This document shows, piece after piece, positions 46,601-54,832 of a DNA stretch of 64,000 nt. The translations under genes were made by a program, and so were the position numbers. Every line of letters starts with the position of its first letter. Positions within the stretch are counted from its first letter, which is position 1. The DNA is taken from NCBI RefSeq assembly GCF_000019525.1, contig NC_010506.1, forward strand, positions 1,674,001-1,738,000. The letters run 5' to 3'. Source of the stretch: Shewanella woodyi ATCC 51908. Lineage in GTDB: Bacteria > Pseudomonadota > Gammaproteobacteria > Enterobacterales > Shewanellaceae. The notes under the pieces were generated by a model. The model did no database searches. It worked only from the letters and a program-made list of their open reading frames with translations, and was not told the DNA's origin.

Positions 46601-46740
46601 TGGCATTTGCGACCTTTGTGACTCTACTTGTTATCCCCGCCATGTATCGACTCATTTCGGGGGCAACTCATTCACCGGGGTTTGTGGAAGCTAAGCTTAA
46701 TAGGGCGATATCAGCTCAACAGCTTGCTGAACAAAAGTGA
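43633..46740 (+). CDS. RND efflux permease, second system
   Basis: An RND pump of 1035 residues of the MexI/VexD-like branch, distinct from the first system. The start MLISDISVKRPVVAIVLSLL is typical. The proton-relay Asp pair is in [20 protein letters not shown], and the conserved Lys in GMVTKNGILIVEFANQLRD. Family phrases such as REMPDVESPVVTVMTTYEGAS are present. It works with the adaptor directly upstream, and probably a TolC-type channel encoded elsewhere. Confidence 0.95.
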   Translation: MLISDISVKRPVVAIVLSLLLCVFGAVSFSKLAIREMPDVESPVVTVMTTYEGASATIMESQITTALEDELTGISGIDEITSVTRNGMSRITITFDLDWDLTEGVSDVRDAVARAQRRLPDEANDPIVSKDNGSGEPSIYINLSSSVMDRTQLTDYAQRVLEDRFSLITGVSSVSISGGLYKVMYVQLKPELMAGRNVTTADIIASLKRENVETPGGEVRNDTTVMTVRTARLYNHAEDFDYLVVRTASDGSPVYLKDVASVFIGAENENSTFKSDGVPNLSLGIIAQSDANPLLVAKAAHKEVERIQQFLPAGTELVVDYDSTVFIDRSITEVYNTLFITGGLVVLVLYIFIGQVRATLIPAVTVPVSLISAFIAANFFGFSINLLTLMALILSIGLVVDDAIVVVENIFHHLEKGEEPLLAAYKGTREVGFAVVATTAVLVMVFLPISFMEGMVGRLFTEFSVMLAMSVIFSSIVALTLTPVLGSKMLKANVKPNRFNLWVDKLFNKLEFGYRKTVAQAVRFRFAAPLVIILCIAGSALLMKSVPSQLAPQEDRGVIFAFVKGAEGTSYNRMTANMDIVEQRLMPLLGQGVIKSFSVQAPAFGGRAGDQTGFVIMQLESWEDRSINAQQALGIVAKALKGIPDVMVRPMLPGFRGQSSEPVQFVIGGSDYDELFKWAQVLQEEAIHSPMLEGADLDYAETTPELVVSVDRERAAELGISVAEVSETLEVMLGGRSETTFVDRGEEYDVYLRGDENSFNSMSDLSQIYMRSARGELVSLDSITHIEEVASANKLSHTNKQKSITLKANLGEGYTLGEALDFLDAKAIEILPSDISVSYTGESKDFKENQSSVLVVFGLALLVAYLVLAAQFESFINPMVVMFTVPMGVFGGFLGLYLTGQGLNIYSQIGMIMLIGMVTKNGILIVEFANQLRDRGLELEQAIIDASARRLRPILMTAFTTLVGAVPLILSTGAGSESRIAVGTVVFFGMAFATFVTLLVIPAMYRLISGATHSPGFVEAKLNRAISAQQLAEQK

Positions 46741-46779
46741 TTCTATTCATTAAGCTATAACCGAGAGGAATTATTTATA

Positions 46780-46810
46780 AAGGGTAAACAGAGCTGTTTA
46801 CCCTTTTTTA
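46780..46810 (+). terminator. Rho-independent terminator of RND operon 2
   Basis: agggtaaaca (46781-46790) pairs with tgtttaccct (46795-46804) over a four-base loop, followed by a T run. Confidence 0.88.
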
Positions 46811-47247
46811 CAGCTACAAATCTGAAATATCGCTAAGTCCCCACACCTTCTTGTTTAGCATGTTCAACTTTATTTTCTTGTATTGTTAGTTTATCTGTTT
46901 TGTTGTTCTCTGTTTTCTTCTTTGTTTGCCCCCACTTTAAGGTCCGCCAATAAAAGCGTAATGACTAGTTTTTTCTTTATTTGTCGAACTTATATTCTGA
47001 AATTTTCGTTTAATCAGTATTTTAATGTGGCCGGCTATTTACACTTTGAAATGGTATAAAGTGTTGTAATTGTGTGTCTAGTTGGTTTAATCTTATTATT
47101 CTCTTGGTTTGTTTAGTGTTTAATCTTGAGTGCAGTTTTTACTGTATTAGATGTCATTTAAAAATAAGAGATGTGACAGGGGAGTTGTAAGCATCTGTAT
47201 CTGAAGGGAATCATTACCGTGCGCATATAATAATAGAAAATATCCCT
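46811..47247. other. Gene-free region before pilY1
   Basis: 437 AT-rich bases hold no coding ORF. A 7-bp inverted repeat (acacttt/aaagtgt, about 47041-47064) is the only local structure. The pilY1 ATG has no clear Shine-Dalgarno. Confidence 0.45.
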
Positions 47248-50200
47248 ATGAGCATTTTTGCCCCTGAATTGACTGCAATTTGTGGTCAGGTTTGTAGCCG
47301 TTTAACTGCTATTGGTCGGTCAACTTTTTCCTATCGTCGATTTAGACTTTCATCTTTTTTGATCAGCTCTTCTGCTATTTATATTCTGTTTCCGCACTCT
47401 ATCTTAGCCGATGATACTGAACTCTATGTGCATGAAGCATCTGCACGTAGTGGGGCTCGGCCGCAGATGCTGATAATCTTTGATAACTCCGGCAGTATGA
47501 ATACAACGGTTGTTGGAGCTGAAAAACCTTATTCATCAAATGCCGGTGGTATAAGCGGCGATAACTTAGGCAAGCAAAACAAGCTCTACTTCACCAGGGG
47601 GGCCACGGCCGCAGAAGATCAACCTAACCCCTCCAACACATCAGAAACACGTCACTTTTCTGGAGTGATCAATAGTTGTGAGAGCTCTTGGGAATCACTG
47701 CATGAATATGGTTTTTATACTGGCTATTTCAGAGGTTACTCATTTACAGGCTCTGAAGGAACCTGGAAGGAGCTCGATGATACCGGCACTGAGGGGGTGA
47801 TTGGTATCGACTGTTTTGAAGATATACAGGATGAAAAATGGGCCAATGCAGTGGGAGTGACAAGTGGTTTACCTGTCGATGGGCGTGGCTCTAGCTCTCA
47901 ACCGAGATTTTATACCTACGCTAATGGGAGCTCTACTGAAGCAACTAAGCAGCGGGCGCGCGAACGAGCTGAGCTGACTGGATTTGGCACAGGTCGCCCT
48001 TTGACTATCTATACTCAAGACTACCTTACTTGGCAACATGGTACTAAAGAGAAGGCGAATATCAGCCGTTTAGAGATCGCAAAGAATGCGGTTAAAAGTA
48101 TCATTTTAACCACACCGAGTGTCGATTTTGGCTTAGCGGTGTTTAATGTTAACGCGTGGAATGAGTTTGAGCGTGATGGCGGGAGGATTATCTCTGGTCT
48201 AAAGGAGAATACCTCTGGGGTAAAGTCAGACTTGATTGAAGTTATTGGCGATATTCAAGGTAAAACGAATACCCCTCTTTGTGAAACACTGTATGAAGCT
48301 TATCGCTATTTTTCTGGATTAAGTGTCGACTTCGCCTACAAAAATACTGACCTACCAGGAGCGGGTTATTACGTAAGTCAGCAACCTCAAATGGATGCTT
48401 CTGTGGCTAAAAGTGGCATTTACGAATCGCCATTTAAAAAGTGTCAGAATAACGCCAGCGTGGTGATTATTACTGATGGTGTGCCGACTAAAGATGCTGC
48501 TGCAAATGGTTTCATTGACACATTAACCGGAGGAGCTGATAAATACGGCAGTGCAGCGACAGGAGATCTCAACTATCTAAGCGCGATGTCAAGCTGGATG
48601 AATAAGTATGATCTTAATACCAGTGAACCGGGCGAGCAAACCGTTAGCACTCATACGATAGGTTTTAGTAAAGGGGCTGCTAGTGCGGCAGCACTTTTGA
48701 AGAAAACTGCTGAAGTAGGCGGAGGACGCTATTTTGATGCCACCAATGCTAACCTGTTACAGGGCTCACTGCAGCAAGTGGTCAGTGAAGCGTTAGATAC
48801 TAACTCTAGTTTTACTTCGCCGGCGGTTGCGAGTAATAACTTCAACCGAACTCAATCATTTGAGTATGCTTACTACTCCATATTCTTGCCCAATAAGGGG
48901 CCTACTTGGCTTGGAAACCTTAAGAAGTACAGAGTGACAGGAAAGGGGGAAGTGGTCGATAAAGCCGGAAACCCTGCCATTGGTCTTGATGGAAATATTA
49001 AGTCCACAGCTTGCTCTTTCTGGACACCTTCTGCTGTATGTAGTGCTGGTGGTGATGGTAATGAAGTTGAGAAAGGCGGAGCCCTGTCTGCGATGCAGGC
49101 GGCTGATTCTAGAACCATCTATAGTAATTTAAACACTGGATTAACTGAGCTGACCGTTAACAATGTCACTAGTACTGCGGGAGGAACCGAAAACTTAGTT
49201 AACTACCTAGGCGTTGCTGAAGAACAGTTCCCCTCTCTTTTTGGTTGGGCAATGGGCTTAGATGTCGATAACAATAAAGGGCTGGAGAGCATTCCTAATC
49301 CAGCAACTAATTGGCGCGATGACATTATGGGGGATGCCCTTCATTCAAAACCACTAGCACTTAACTTTGGTACAAAGTCGACGCCTGATGTGCGTATTGT
49401 GATGGGGACTAACCATGGTTTTCTGCATATGTTTAAAGATGATAGTAGCAGTAACAGCGTGACTGAAAATTGGGCTTTTATTCCTTATGAACTTCTACCA
49501 AATCTAAAAACTCTTAGGGCGAATGTGCCCACAGGTGTTCACTCTGTTTATGGCGTTGACGGTTCTCCTGTGGCCTACACCGAAAGTAATGACTCAGGTA
49601 TAGAGAAGGCATGGCTCTTCTTTGGCATGCGCCGAGGCGGCAGTAGTTACTATGCTATTGATATCAGTAATCCCGATAATCCAAGCTTTATGTGGAAAGT
49701 GGATGCCAGCTCGCCGGGTATGTCTGAATTGGGTCAGTCATGGTCTACTCCTGTCGTCACAACCATTCCAGGTCGAAGCAGTGAGAGTCCCGTGCTTATT
49801 TTTGGTGCGGGTTACTCGCCGTCGGGTAAAGATGGTGCGGGTATTGGAGCCGATGATGTTAAAGGTCGCGGGGTCTTTATTCTTGATGCTGAAACCGGTG
49901 CATTGGTGCATCAGTTTGGCTCTGCCAGTACAGGAGGAACACAACTTCCAGGGATCTCAGACAGTATTCCAAGCTCAGTTGCTGTATTAGACTCCAATGC
50001 TGATGGGGCAACCGATCGTATTTATGCGACAGATACAGGCGGTAATGTATGGCGTATGGATATGCCATCTGCAGATACAAATAAGTGGTCTGGGTTTAAA
50101 TTTGCCAGTTTAGGTGGTGGTGTTCAATCTTCTGACAGACGTTTCTACTCAGCTCCCGCCGTGGCACAAACCGTCATCACCAATATTGCCGAGGTGACTG

Positions 50201-50886
50201 TCGAGAACGGTGGAACAACAACCAAAACAAAAACCAAGCTTAACATCCCCTATGATGCCGTGGTGGTAGGTAGCGGACACAGAGCAATGCCATCAGATTT
50301 GAGCCGCTCAGATATGTTCTTTACCCTGCAGGATAGAAATGTGGTGAGTCGCTCCTTTAAAGGTGGGGGGAGTGGAGTGGTTATTCCAACAACGTTGACC
50401 CTATCAGAGCTCTATGATGTTACCTCAACTCCCCCTTCAGATTCTGATGAGCAGGAGCAGATCAATTTTGGTAAGAAAAGAGGTTGGTATTACAGTTTCT
50501 CCCGTACTGGCGAGAAGAATTTGTCACCAGCCACCATAGTTAATGGGCGAGTATTCTTCACCTCATTTGTGCCGCCCGGTGATAACTCCAGCAGTGATCA
50601 ATGTATTAGTGCGGGAGCGGGCTTTCTCTATAACTTCGATCTTCATCGGGGAACGCGAACACATACCTACATAAGAACGGGTGAATTTGTGCCTGATACG
50701 CCTCAGCTCATCGTTCCTCCACGTGTGGTTAATGAAGGCGAAGAAGCTAACCCCCCGAATATGTACCTTATCGGTATTGGTGCAGCCCTGCCTGGTAACC
50801 CACCTGAAGGGTGTGACCCTAGTGATTTAAAGTGTGTGGGCGGCGGGTTAAGTACTAATAGAATTTATTACTATACGTCTGATTAA
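47248..50886 (+). CDS. pilY1: PilY1-type type IV pilus tip adhesin/assembly protein
   Basis: A very large secreted protein of 1212 residues. After a long signal region (hydrophobic core about 35-50, cleavage near LADD) comes a von Willebrand A domain with the MIDAS-like DNSGSM at residues 79-84. The C-terminal half is a PilY1 beta-propeller (MGTNHGFLHMFKDD, LFFGMRRGGSSYYAIDI) with a calcium loop DSNADGATDRIYATD at about 914-928. PilY1 sits at the pilus tip, promotes pilus extension and senses surfaces. The ATG at 47248 lacks a clear ribosome site. It is followed by a TapY2-like gene but not by minor pilin genes. Confidence 0.92.
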   Translation: MSIFAPELTAICGQVCSRLTAIGRSTFSYRRFRLSSFLISSSAIYILFPHSILADDTELYVHEASARSGARPQMLIIFDNSGSMNTTVVGAEKPYSSNAGGISGDNLGKQNKLYFTRGATAAEDQPNPSNTSETRHFSGVINSCESSWESLHEYGFYTGYFRGYSFTGSEGTWKELDDTGTEGVIGIDCFEDIQDEKWANAVGVTSGLPVDGRGSSSQPRFYTYANGSSTEATKQRARERAELTGFGTGRPLTIYTQDYLTWQHGTKEKANISRLEIAKNAVKSIILTTPSVDFGLAVFNVNAWNEFERDGGRIISGLKENTSGVKSDLIEVIGDIQGKTNTPLCETLYEAYRYFSGLSVDFAYKNTDLPGAGYYVSQQPQMDASVAKSGIYESPFKKCQNNASVVIITDGVPTKDAAANGFIDTLTGGADKYGSAATGDLNYLSAMSSWMNKYDLNTSEPGEQTVSTHTIGFSKGAASAAALLKKTAEVGGGRYFDATNANLLQGSLQQVVSEALDTNSSFTSPAVASNNFNRTQSFEYAYYSIFLPNKGPTWLGNLKKYRVTGKGEVVDKAGNPAIGLDGNIKSTACSFWTPSAVCSAGGDGNEVEKGGALSAMQAADSRTIYSNLNTGLTELTVNNVTSTAGGTENLVNYLGVAEEQFPSLFGWAMGLDVDNNKGLESIPNPATNWRDDIMGDALHSKPLALNFGTKSTPDVRIVMGTNHGFLHMFKDDSSSNSVTENWAFIPYELLPNLKTLRANVPTGVHSVYGVDGSPVAYTESNDSGIEKAWLFFGMRRGGSSYYAIDISNPDNPSFMWKVDASSPGMSELGQSWSTPVVTTIPGRSSESPVLIFGAGYSPSGKDGAGIGADDVKGRGVFILDAETGALVHQFGSASTGGTQLPGISDSIPSSVAVLDSNADGATDRIYATDTGGNVWRMDMPSADTNKWSGFKFASLGGGVQSSDRRFYSAPAVAQTVITNIAEVTVENGGTTTKTKTKLNIPYDAVVVGSGHRAMPSDLSRSDMFFTLQDRNVVSRSFKGGGSGVVIPTTLTLSELYDVTSTPPSDSDEQEQINFGKKRGWYYSFSRTGEKNLSPATIVNGRVFFTSFVPPGDNSSSDQCISAGAGFLYNFDLHRGTRTHTYIRTGEFVPDTPQLIVPPRVVNEGEEANPPNMYLIGIGAALPGNPPEGCDPSDLKCVGGGLSTNRIYYYTSD

Positions 50887-50918
50887 GTTTATGGATTATT
50901 GAGCCTTAGGAAAATAAA

Positions 50919-51218
50919 ATGAAAAAGTTACTTTGGGTTATCAGTTTATGCTGTCTATGGCTCTCATTTAGCACTACTGCGGAGGAGAGGGCGGATTATA
51001 AATGTTATGTTGATACTAATCAGGGACACAAGGTGGTGCGATTTTCTTGGTATCCGAGTAAAACAAAGCTCTATATGGCGAGGTTTGTCGGTAAGCGGAT
51101 GACAAGTGATAAAGGGTCACAACCCCTGTATATAAAGAGTATGCTTGAGTGTGTTAATGTGACGCAATCATTCAACAAGCCTCAAGCGCGAGCTGTTGAA
51201 CAAAGAACCTTAAGTTAA
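50919..51218 (+). CDS. TapY2-like type IV pilus accessory protein
   Basis: A 99-residue secreted protein (signal peptide to about residue 21, ending TTAEE) with two Cys (YKCYVDT and MLECVNV) likely to form a disulfide in the periplasm. It is 32 bases behind the PilY1/TapY1-type gene, and position and size match the TapY2 family paired with TapY1 in Aeromonas and Shewanella. Its exact role is not established; a helper of PilY1 is the reasonable inference. Starts after AGGAAAAT. Confidence 0.65.
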   Translation: MKKLLWVISLCCLWLSFSTTAEERADYKCYVDTNQGHKVVRFSWYPSKTKLYMARFVGKRMTSDKGSQPLYIKSMLECVNVTQSFNKPQARAVEQRTLS

Positions 51219-51250
51219 ATCATATGGGCTGTTAGCTTTAGTAGGAAAAT

Positions 51251-51637
51251 ATGGACGTTGAAACGGCAAAACAGTACCTATTATCTAAACCGGAAACGAT
51301 ACTTGATTTTCCCTTCGGTAAAGAGGTTTCTGTATTTAAAGTGAAGGGAAAAATGTTCGCGACCTTGGCCATTGGTAAGATGGGAAAAGGTGATGAAGAT
51401 GGTCATCGAGATTGGTGGATGAACCTCAAATGTGATCCTGATGAAGCCGCGATATTGAGGGATATATTTCCTGCTGTGATCCCCGGTTATCATATGAATA
51501 AGGCGTTATGGAATACCGTTATTCTCGACGGCTCAATTCCGCAAGGTGAAATTGAACGTATGATAGACAACTCATTTTCCTTAGTGGTTGCCAAGATGAC
51601 GAAGAAAGATCAGAGATCGATTTTACTTCATCTATAA
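51251..51637 (+). CDS. MmcQ/YjbR family protein (DUF419)
   Basis: A 128-residue protein of the YjbR/MmcQ fold: PETILDFPFGKEVSVFKVKGKMFATLA, then WMNLKCDPDEAAILRD, VIPGYHMNKALWNTVIL and the C-terminal IDNSFSLVVAKMTKK. The fold is CyaY-like and may bind DNA, but function is unknown. The start MDVETAKQYLLSKP follows AGGAAAAT; it lies 32 bases downstream of the TapY2-like gene and is probably an independent function carried on the same transcript. Confidence 0.88.
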   Translation: MDVETAKQYLLSKPETILDFPFGKEVSVFKVKGKMFATLAIGKMGKGDEDGHRDWWMNLKCDPDEAAILRDIFPAVIPGYHMNKALWNTVILDGSIPQGEIERMIDNSFSLVVAKMTKKDQRSILLHL

Positions 51638-51684
51638 CTTGCGACTCCAAGTACTTTCTCTATGGGGTTGGAGGCTTGGCCTTA

Positions 51685-52419
51685 TCACCAACTGATCGCC
51701 TTTCCTTGCCAATCAAGATAACTTAATGTGCTATCGAGTTCAGACTTTTCAACAATTTCTAGCAGTTGCTTAGCTACAAACTCGCAAGAGAAAAGCTTCC
51801 CCGGTGGTACATTTTTTTGAAACGGTTTTGAAAGAGCTGTATCAGTGGTTCCTGGGTGAAAGGCGATAATTTTGATGTTTTTAGCCCGCCGAGCTAGCTC
51901 AATTGCGGCAGTTTTAAGCATCATATTGAGGGCTGCTTTTGAGGCGCGATAGCTGTACCACCCACCTAGACGATTATCACTAATGCTGCCAACTCGAGCA
52001 CTAAATACAGTGATCTTGCAGGGGATTGAACTGGTTAACAGTGGTGTTAATTTTTGCAGCCACAGTATGGGGGTGAGTGCATTTATCATCATGACTTGTT
52101 CAAATGATGCTGCTGTTAGATCCTCTAATCGTTTTTCAGGCTTAATCTGCTGAGTATGCAGTACGCCGTGACAGATGAATACTTGGGTAATAGGAGCATG
52201 ATCTAATTGTGCTAGCTGACGGATCACGGCTTCAATCGATGCCGATTGATAATCTTCAATTAATATTTTGTTGATATTATCGTCAATTATTTCTGAATAA
52301 GCGCTAAAGTCTCGGGTGACTAACACTAATCCTGTACTGTCTATTTTCTCTACCTGAATCGCTATGGCTACTGCAATATCGCTACTTGCCCCAATGATTA
52401 AAGTTTGTTGAGTTATCAT
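51685..52419 (-). CDS. Short-chain dehydrogenase/reductase
   Basis: An SDR protein of 244 residues related to CsgA-like reductases. The nucleotide-binding start is LIIGASSDIAVAIA (residues 7-20), the catalytic Ser is in VFSARVGSIS, and the active-site Tyr/Lys are in YSYRASKAALNMML. C-terminal residues FHPGTTDTALSKPF fit the family. It lies 48 bases after the DUF3429 gene on the same strand and so is read from the same ECF-type promoter. In marine gammaproteobacteria such SDR genes belong to the light/singlet-oxygen response cluster. The substrate is unknown. Confidence 0.85.
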   Translation of the reverse strand: MITQQTLIIGASSDIAVAIAIQVEKIDSTGLVLVTRDFSAYSEIIDDNINKILIEDYQSASIEAVIRQLAQLDHAPITQVFICHGVLHTQQIKPEKRLEDLTAASFEQVMMINALTPILWLQKLTPLLTSSIPCKITVFSARVGSISDNRLGGWYSYRASKAALNMMLKTAAIELARRAKNIKIIAFHPGTTDTALSKPFQKNVPPGKLFSCEFVAKQLLEIVEKSELDSTLSYLDWQGKAISW

Positions 52420-52467
52420 GCTCTCTCCCGGTGATAGTCATTTTGTCTGTAGCGGAAATAGACTGTG

Positions 52468-52878
52468 CTATGACCATAAAATAAGCGCCACTATGTGCAG
52501 TAAAATCACAGCAAACGTTAGTCGAAAGCGCATAATAATGTAGTCAATTTTGAGTTTACTTTGCTTAACAAACCTAATTTCATACAGGAAGAGGAGTAAG
52601 TAGCTTGTTGCTAAAATGCCTAAAGCGATATCGTGACGTATCAATAAGCAAGCGAATGCTGTGATGCTAAAAATATTACTCACAATCTGTTGATGACTTT
52701 GCTGTAGTTGCCTATCAACTCGCCAAATAGTGCCAGCAATAAAGCTTAATATAATGGCGCTATAAGCGATAAAAGCGGACTTTAGTGCTATACCCCAAAC
52801 CATTTCACGCTCACTTAGATACAGGCAAGCGACAAATGGAATCAACCCCATGTAGCCCAGTATTTTCCAAGTCTTCAT
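52468..52878 (-). CDS. DUF3429 membrane protein
   Basis: A 136-residue protein with four membrane segments of the DUF3429 family: the LGYMGLIPFVACLYL start, then AYSAIILSFIAGTIWR. The frame is open to 52932, but I start at ATG 52878 for two reasons: GGAAG lies five bases upstream, and the upstream frame would begin inside the predicted promoter, so it would not be in the mRNA. It is the first gene of a two-gene unit with the SDR. Function is unknown. Confidence 0.78.
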   Translation of the reverse strand: MKTWKILGYMGLIPFVACLYLSEREMVWGIALKSAFIAYSAIILSFIAGTIWRVDRQLQQSHQQIVSNIFSITAFACLLIRHDIALGILATSYLLLFLYEIRFVKQSKLKIDYIIMRFRLTFAVILLHIVALILWS

Positions 52879-52921
52879 CGGTACTTCCAAATCGTATACA
52901 GGTTTTAATTCTTTGATAACG

Positions 52922-52948
52922 ATACGCTGCATCTGTGATGAGGGATCA
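52922..52948 (-). promoter_or_regulatory. ECF sigma (RpoE/ChrR-type) promoter, minus strand
   Basis: On the minus strand TGATCC (52948-52943) is followed by exactly 16 bases and CGTAT (52926-52922). It resembles the TGATCC -35 motif of RpoE/ChrR singlet-oxygen promoters and fires toward DUF3429 and the SDR, with an expected start about 35-40 bases before ATG 52878. Confidence 0.55.
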
Positions 52949-52971
52949 CTTCTTTATAGCCGCTGTATCGG

Positions 52972-52998
52972 TGATCGATTCGGTTATCAGGCTCGTAT
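52972..52998 (+). promoter_or_regulatory. ECF sigma (RpoE/ChrR-type) promoter, plus strand
   Basis: TGATCG (52972-52977), a 16-base spacer, then CGTAT (52994-52998) mirror the minus-strand promoter 24 bases away. It would drive the DUF3081 and TIGR02450 genes, with the mRNA start about 25-30 bases before TTG 53032. Confidence 0.5.
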
Positions 52999-53031
52999 AT
53001 ATTTTTAGATAAGTGATAAAGAGTACTTGAA

Positions 53032-53280
53032 TTGAAAAATAACCTAGATGTAAAACGTAGTTTGTTGATCTTTAATCAAATCATCAGTCATGGAGAGCGG
53101 AACAATGGACGTAGCGTTTTCAATGGCATGAGCGCTTGGTATGACTTTGATGGTTATACCTGTTATTTGGCATTTAATGAGGTCACATTGACGCTACTCT
53201 TTCATGGCAAATACCTCATAGATAGCCCATCGGCAGAGTCATTGGCCGCATTTGAAAAAAAACTATCACAATTTAATTAG
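53032..53280 (+). CDS. DUF3081 family protein
   Basis: An 82-residue protein of the DUF3081 type, seen in Shewanella and Vibrio: ISHGERNNGRSVFNGMSAWYDFDGYTCYL, then VTLTLLFHGKY. No function is known. The start is TTG 53032; no ATG is available, and TAA stops the frame five codons upstream. Its stop is directly adjacent to the next gene. It lies under the plus-strand ECF-type promoter. Confidence 0.72.
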   Translation: MKNNLDVKRSLLIFNQIISHGERNNGRSVFNGMSAWYDFDGYTCYLAFNEVTLTLLFHGKYLIDSPSAESLAAFEKKLSQFN

Positions 53281-53291
53281 TGCAGGTACAG

Positions 53292-53507
53292 ATGAATAGT
53301 GTCAATCCAAAGGCTTTACTTCATAGTAAATGGACCAAGAAGCATGTGGAGAATAGGGAGAAGCATTTTGTGATAACTAAGGTTGAACGAGATGAGGATA
53401 ATAGAGTTATCGAGTGCCTCATTCAGGCTGTCATTAACCTGAATGAGTACTCCATTGATTGGCGCGATCTTAAAGATGTCTCATTATGGCGACAAGGTTG
53501 GCAGTAG
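53292..53507 (+). CDS. TIGR02450 family Trp-rich protein
   Basis: A 71-residue small basic protein with the family landmarks NPKALLHSKWTKKH, NREKHFVITKVERDED and IDWRDLKDVSLWRQGW. The frame begins at a GTG (53280) overlapping the previous stop, but the ATG at 53292 (MNSVNPKALL) with AGGT upstream fits the family. Such genes usually sit near photolyase or singlet-oxygen response genes, which agrees with the promoter type here. Confidence 0.85.
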   Translation: MNSVNPKALLHSKWTKKHVENREKHFVITKVERDEDNRVIECLIQAVINLNEYSIDWRDLKDVSLWRQGWQ

Positions 53508-53529
53508 CTTAACCAAGTGTGGCCATTTA

Positions 53530-54654
53530 TTAGAGCCCAATACGTTCGCCATTGTATAAACCGCGTATTAAATGTCCCTCTTTCATCAGAAGGATCTCCC
53601 CTGAATTGCCATTTTTAATACTGGAGTCGATGGCTAAAACCTTGTTATCGAACAGCCCTAACACCTGCTCTTGAGAGGTGTGCCCAACTACCACTCGCTT
53701 GACCTGAAAGTAGGCTAATATCTTATCGAGTTCATTCTCATCAAAGTCTGGTTTGAAATAACCTCTAAACCAAGTTGGCCCATTGCCAAAAAAGAGGAAG
53801 TTCAATAGTGGGTCTTGGCGTATCTCCTCTTTTGACTTGTCGACATTAGCGCGATATAAACGGTTGGCCTTTTTTAGATTGAGCCCACGCTCTATCCATT
53901 CATTGCTAATTCCGCCATGGAGAAACAGCGAGTCATTAATTTTCACTAGTGTGTTCTTGCTGCGCAGCCACTGGCCTATCTCACTGCTGTTGTCATACAG
54001 CTCATCATAGGTGCGGTTTAACAGTTTTTCTGTAGTCTGATAGCGCTCATTGACATAACGTAGGTCACCACGCATCACCATCTGTTCATGATTTCCCATT
54101 AACAGGTGAAGTTTACCGCCAGCTTTTGATGCTTGTCTGTCTAGCTTATACATAAACCAAAGCACTTCATTAATCAGATGACCGCGGTCGAACATATCTC
54201 CCGTCATCACCATATGTCCATCACCAAACGCCCAATCACTGTTTTGGTCGATGATCTTCTGCTTTTTTAACAGATGAATAAGCACGTCATACTGGCCGTG
54301 GACATCACTTAACGCGACGATTTTTTTCACGCCCGTATAGATATCGGGATGAACTAGCTTAGCGTCATGATTCAGTACTGGCTCAGGTAACTCACCGCAG
54401 TTTGAGGGGCGATGAAGTTGCTGCTCGTTAATCTCAGTGGTCAGCAAAGTGCTATCACAGATCCAAGATGCGTGCTGCTTATCTCTGGTCTCTTGCTCGC
54501 TTCCCTTTTTATAGAACAGATAGGGGCCATCGAAATAGCGTCCATCGAGCTGCCCAGACTCATTGTTAGCAGTGACTGAGTTTTGCTCGGAAGCTAATGC
54601 TGACTGACTTACGAAAAGTAAGCCCAATACGCTTAATGTTAATATCGTTTTCAA
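53530..54654 (-). CDS. Shewanella-like protein phosphatase (calcineurin-like)
   Basis: A periplasmic metallophosphoesterase of 374 residues. The signal peptide ends at ALA (about residue 21). The PPP-type metal-binding motifs are in order: SDVHGQYD (116-123), GDMFDRG (152-158), GNHEQ (about 187-191), a later LHGGISNEW and VVGHTSQEQV. It matches the group founded on the Shewanella cold-active phosphatase, which dephosphorylates Ser/Thr or Tyr peptides in vitro. The physiological target is not known. It is convergent with the TIGR02450 gene. Confidence 0.9.
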   Translation of the reverse strand: MKTILTLSVLGLLFVSQSALASEQNSVTANNESGQLDGRYFDGPYLFYKKGSEQETRDKQHASWICDSTLLTTEINEQQLHRPSNCGELPEPVLNHDAKLVHPDIYTGVKKIVALSDVHGQYDVLIHLLKKQKIIDQNSDWAFGDGHMVMTGDMFDRGHLINEVLWFMYKLDRQASKAGGKLHLLMGNHEQMVMRGDLRYVNERYQTTEKLLNRTYDELYDNSSEIGQWLRSKNTLVKINDSLFLHGGISNEWIERGLNLKKANRLYRANVDKSKEEIRQDPLLNFLFFGNGPTWFRGYFKPDFDENELDKILAYFQVKRVVVGHTSQEQVLGLFDNKVLAIDSSIKNGNSGEILLMKEGHLIRGLYNGERIGL

Positions 54655-54832
54655 TGCGTTGGCTCTTATTTATTGTGATCCTTGATGCTCGGCGAAATAC
54701 TAGCACTTCAGGCAAGAGGGCTGCCAGAGCAAAGAGCTGGATAGATATAGAAACGATGTAAAAACGAGGTTGACTGATTTTTGATGATAAACGTAAAGTG
54801 GCTAGAGAATACTAAATGATTAAGGATGATAG

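Noticed and set aside
49622..49990. 122-residue frame inside pilY1
   Set aside because: An out-of-frame shadow of the propeller domain.
52879..52932. Longer DUF3429 start at 52932
   Set aside because: It lies upstream of the predicted mRNA start and reads through the promoter's CGTAT element; ATG 52878 has a good ribosome site.
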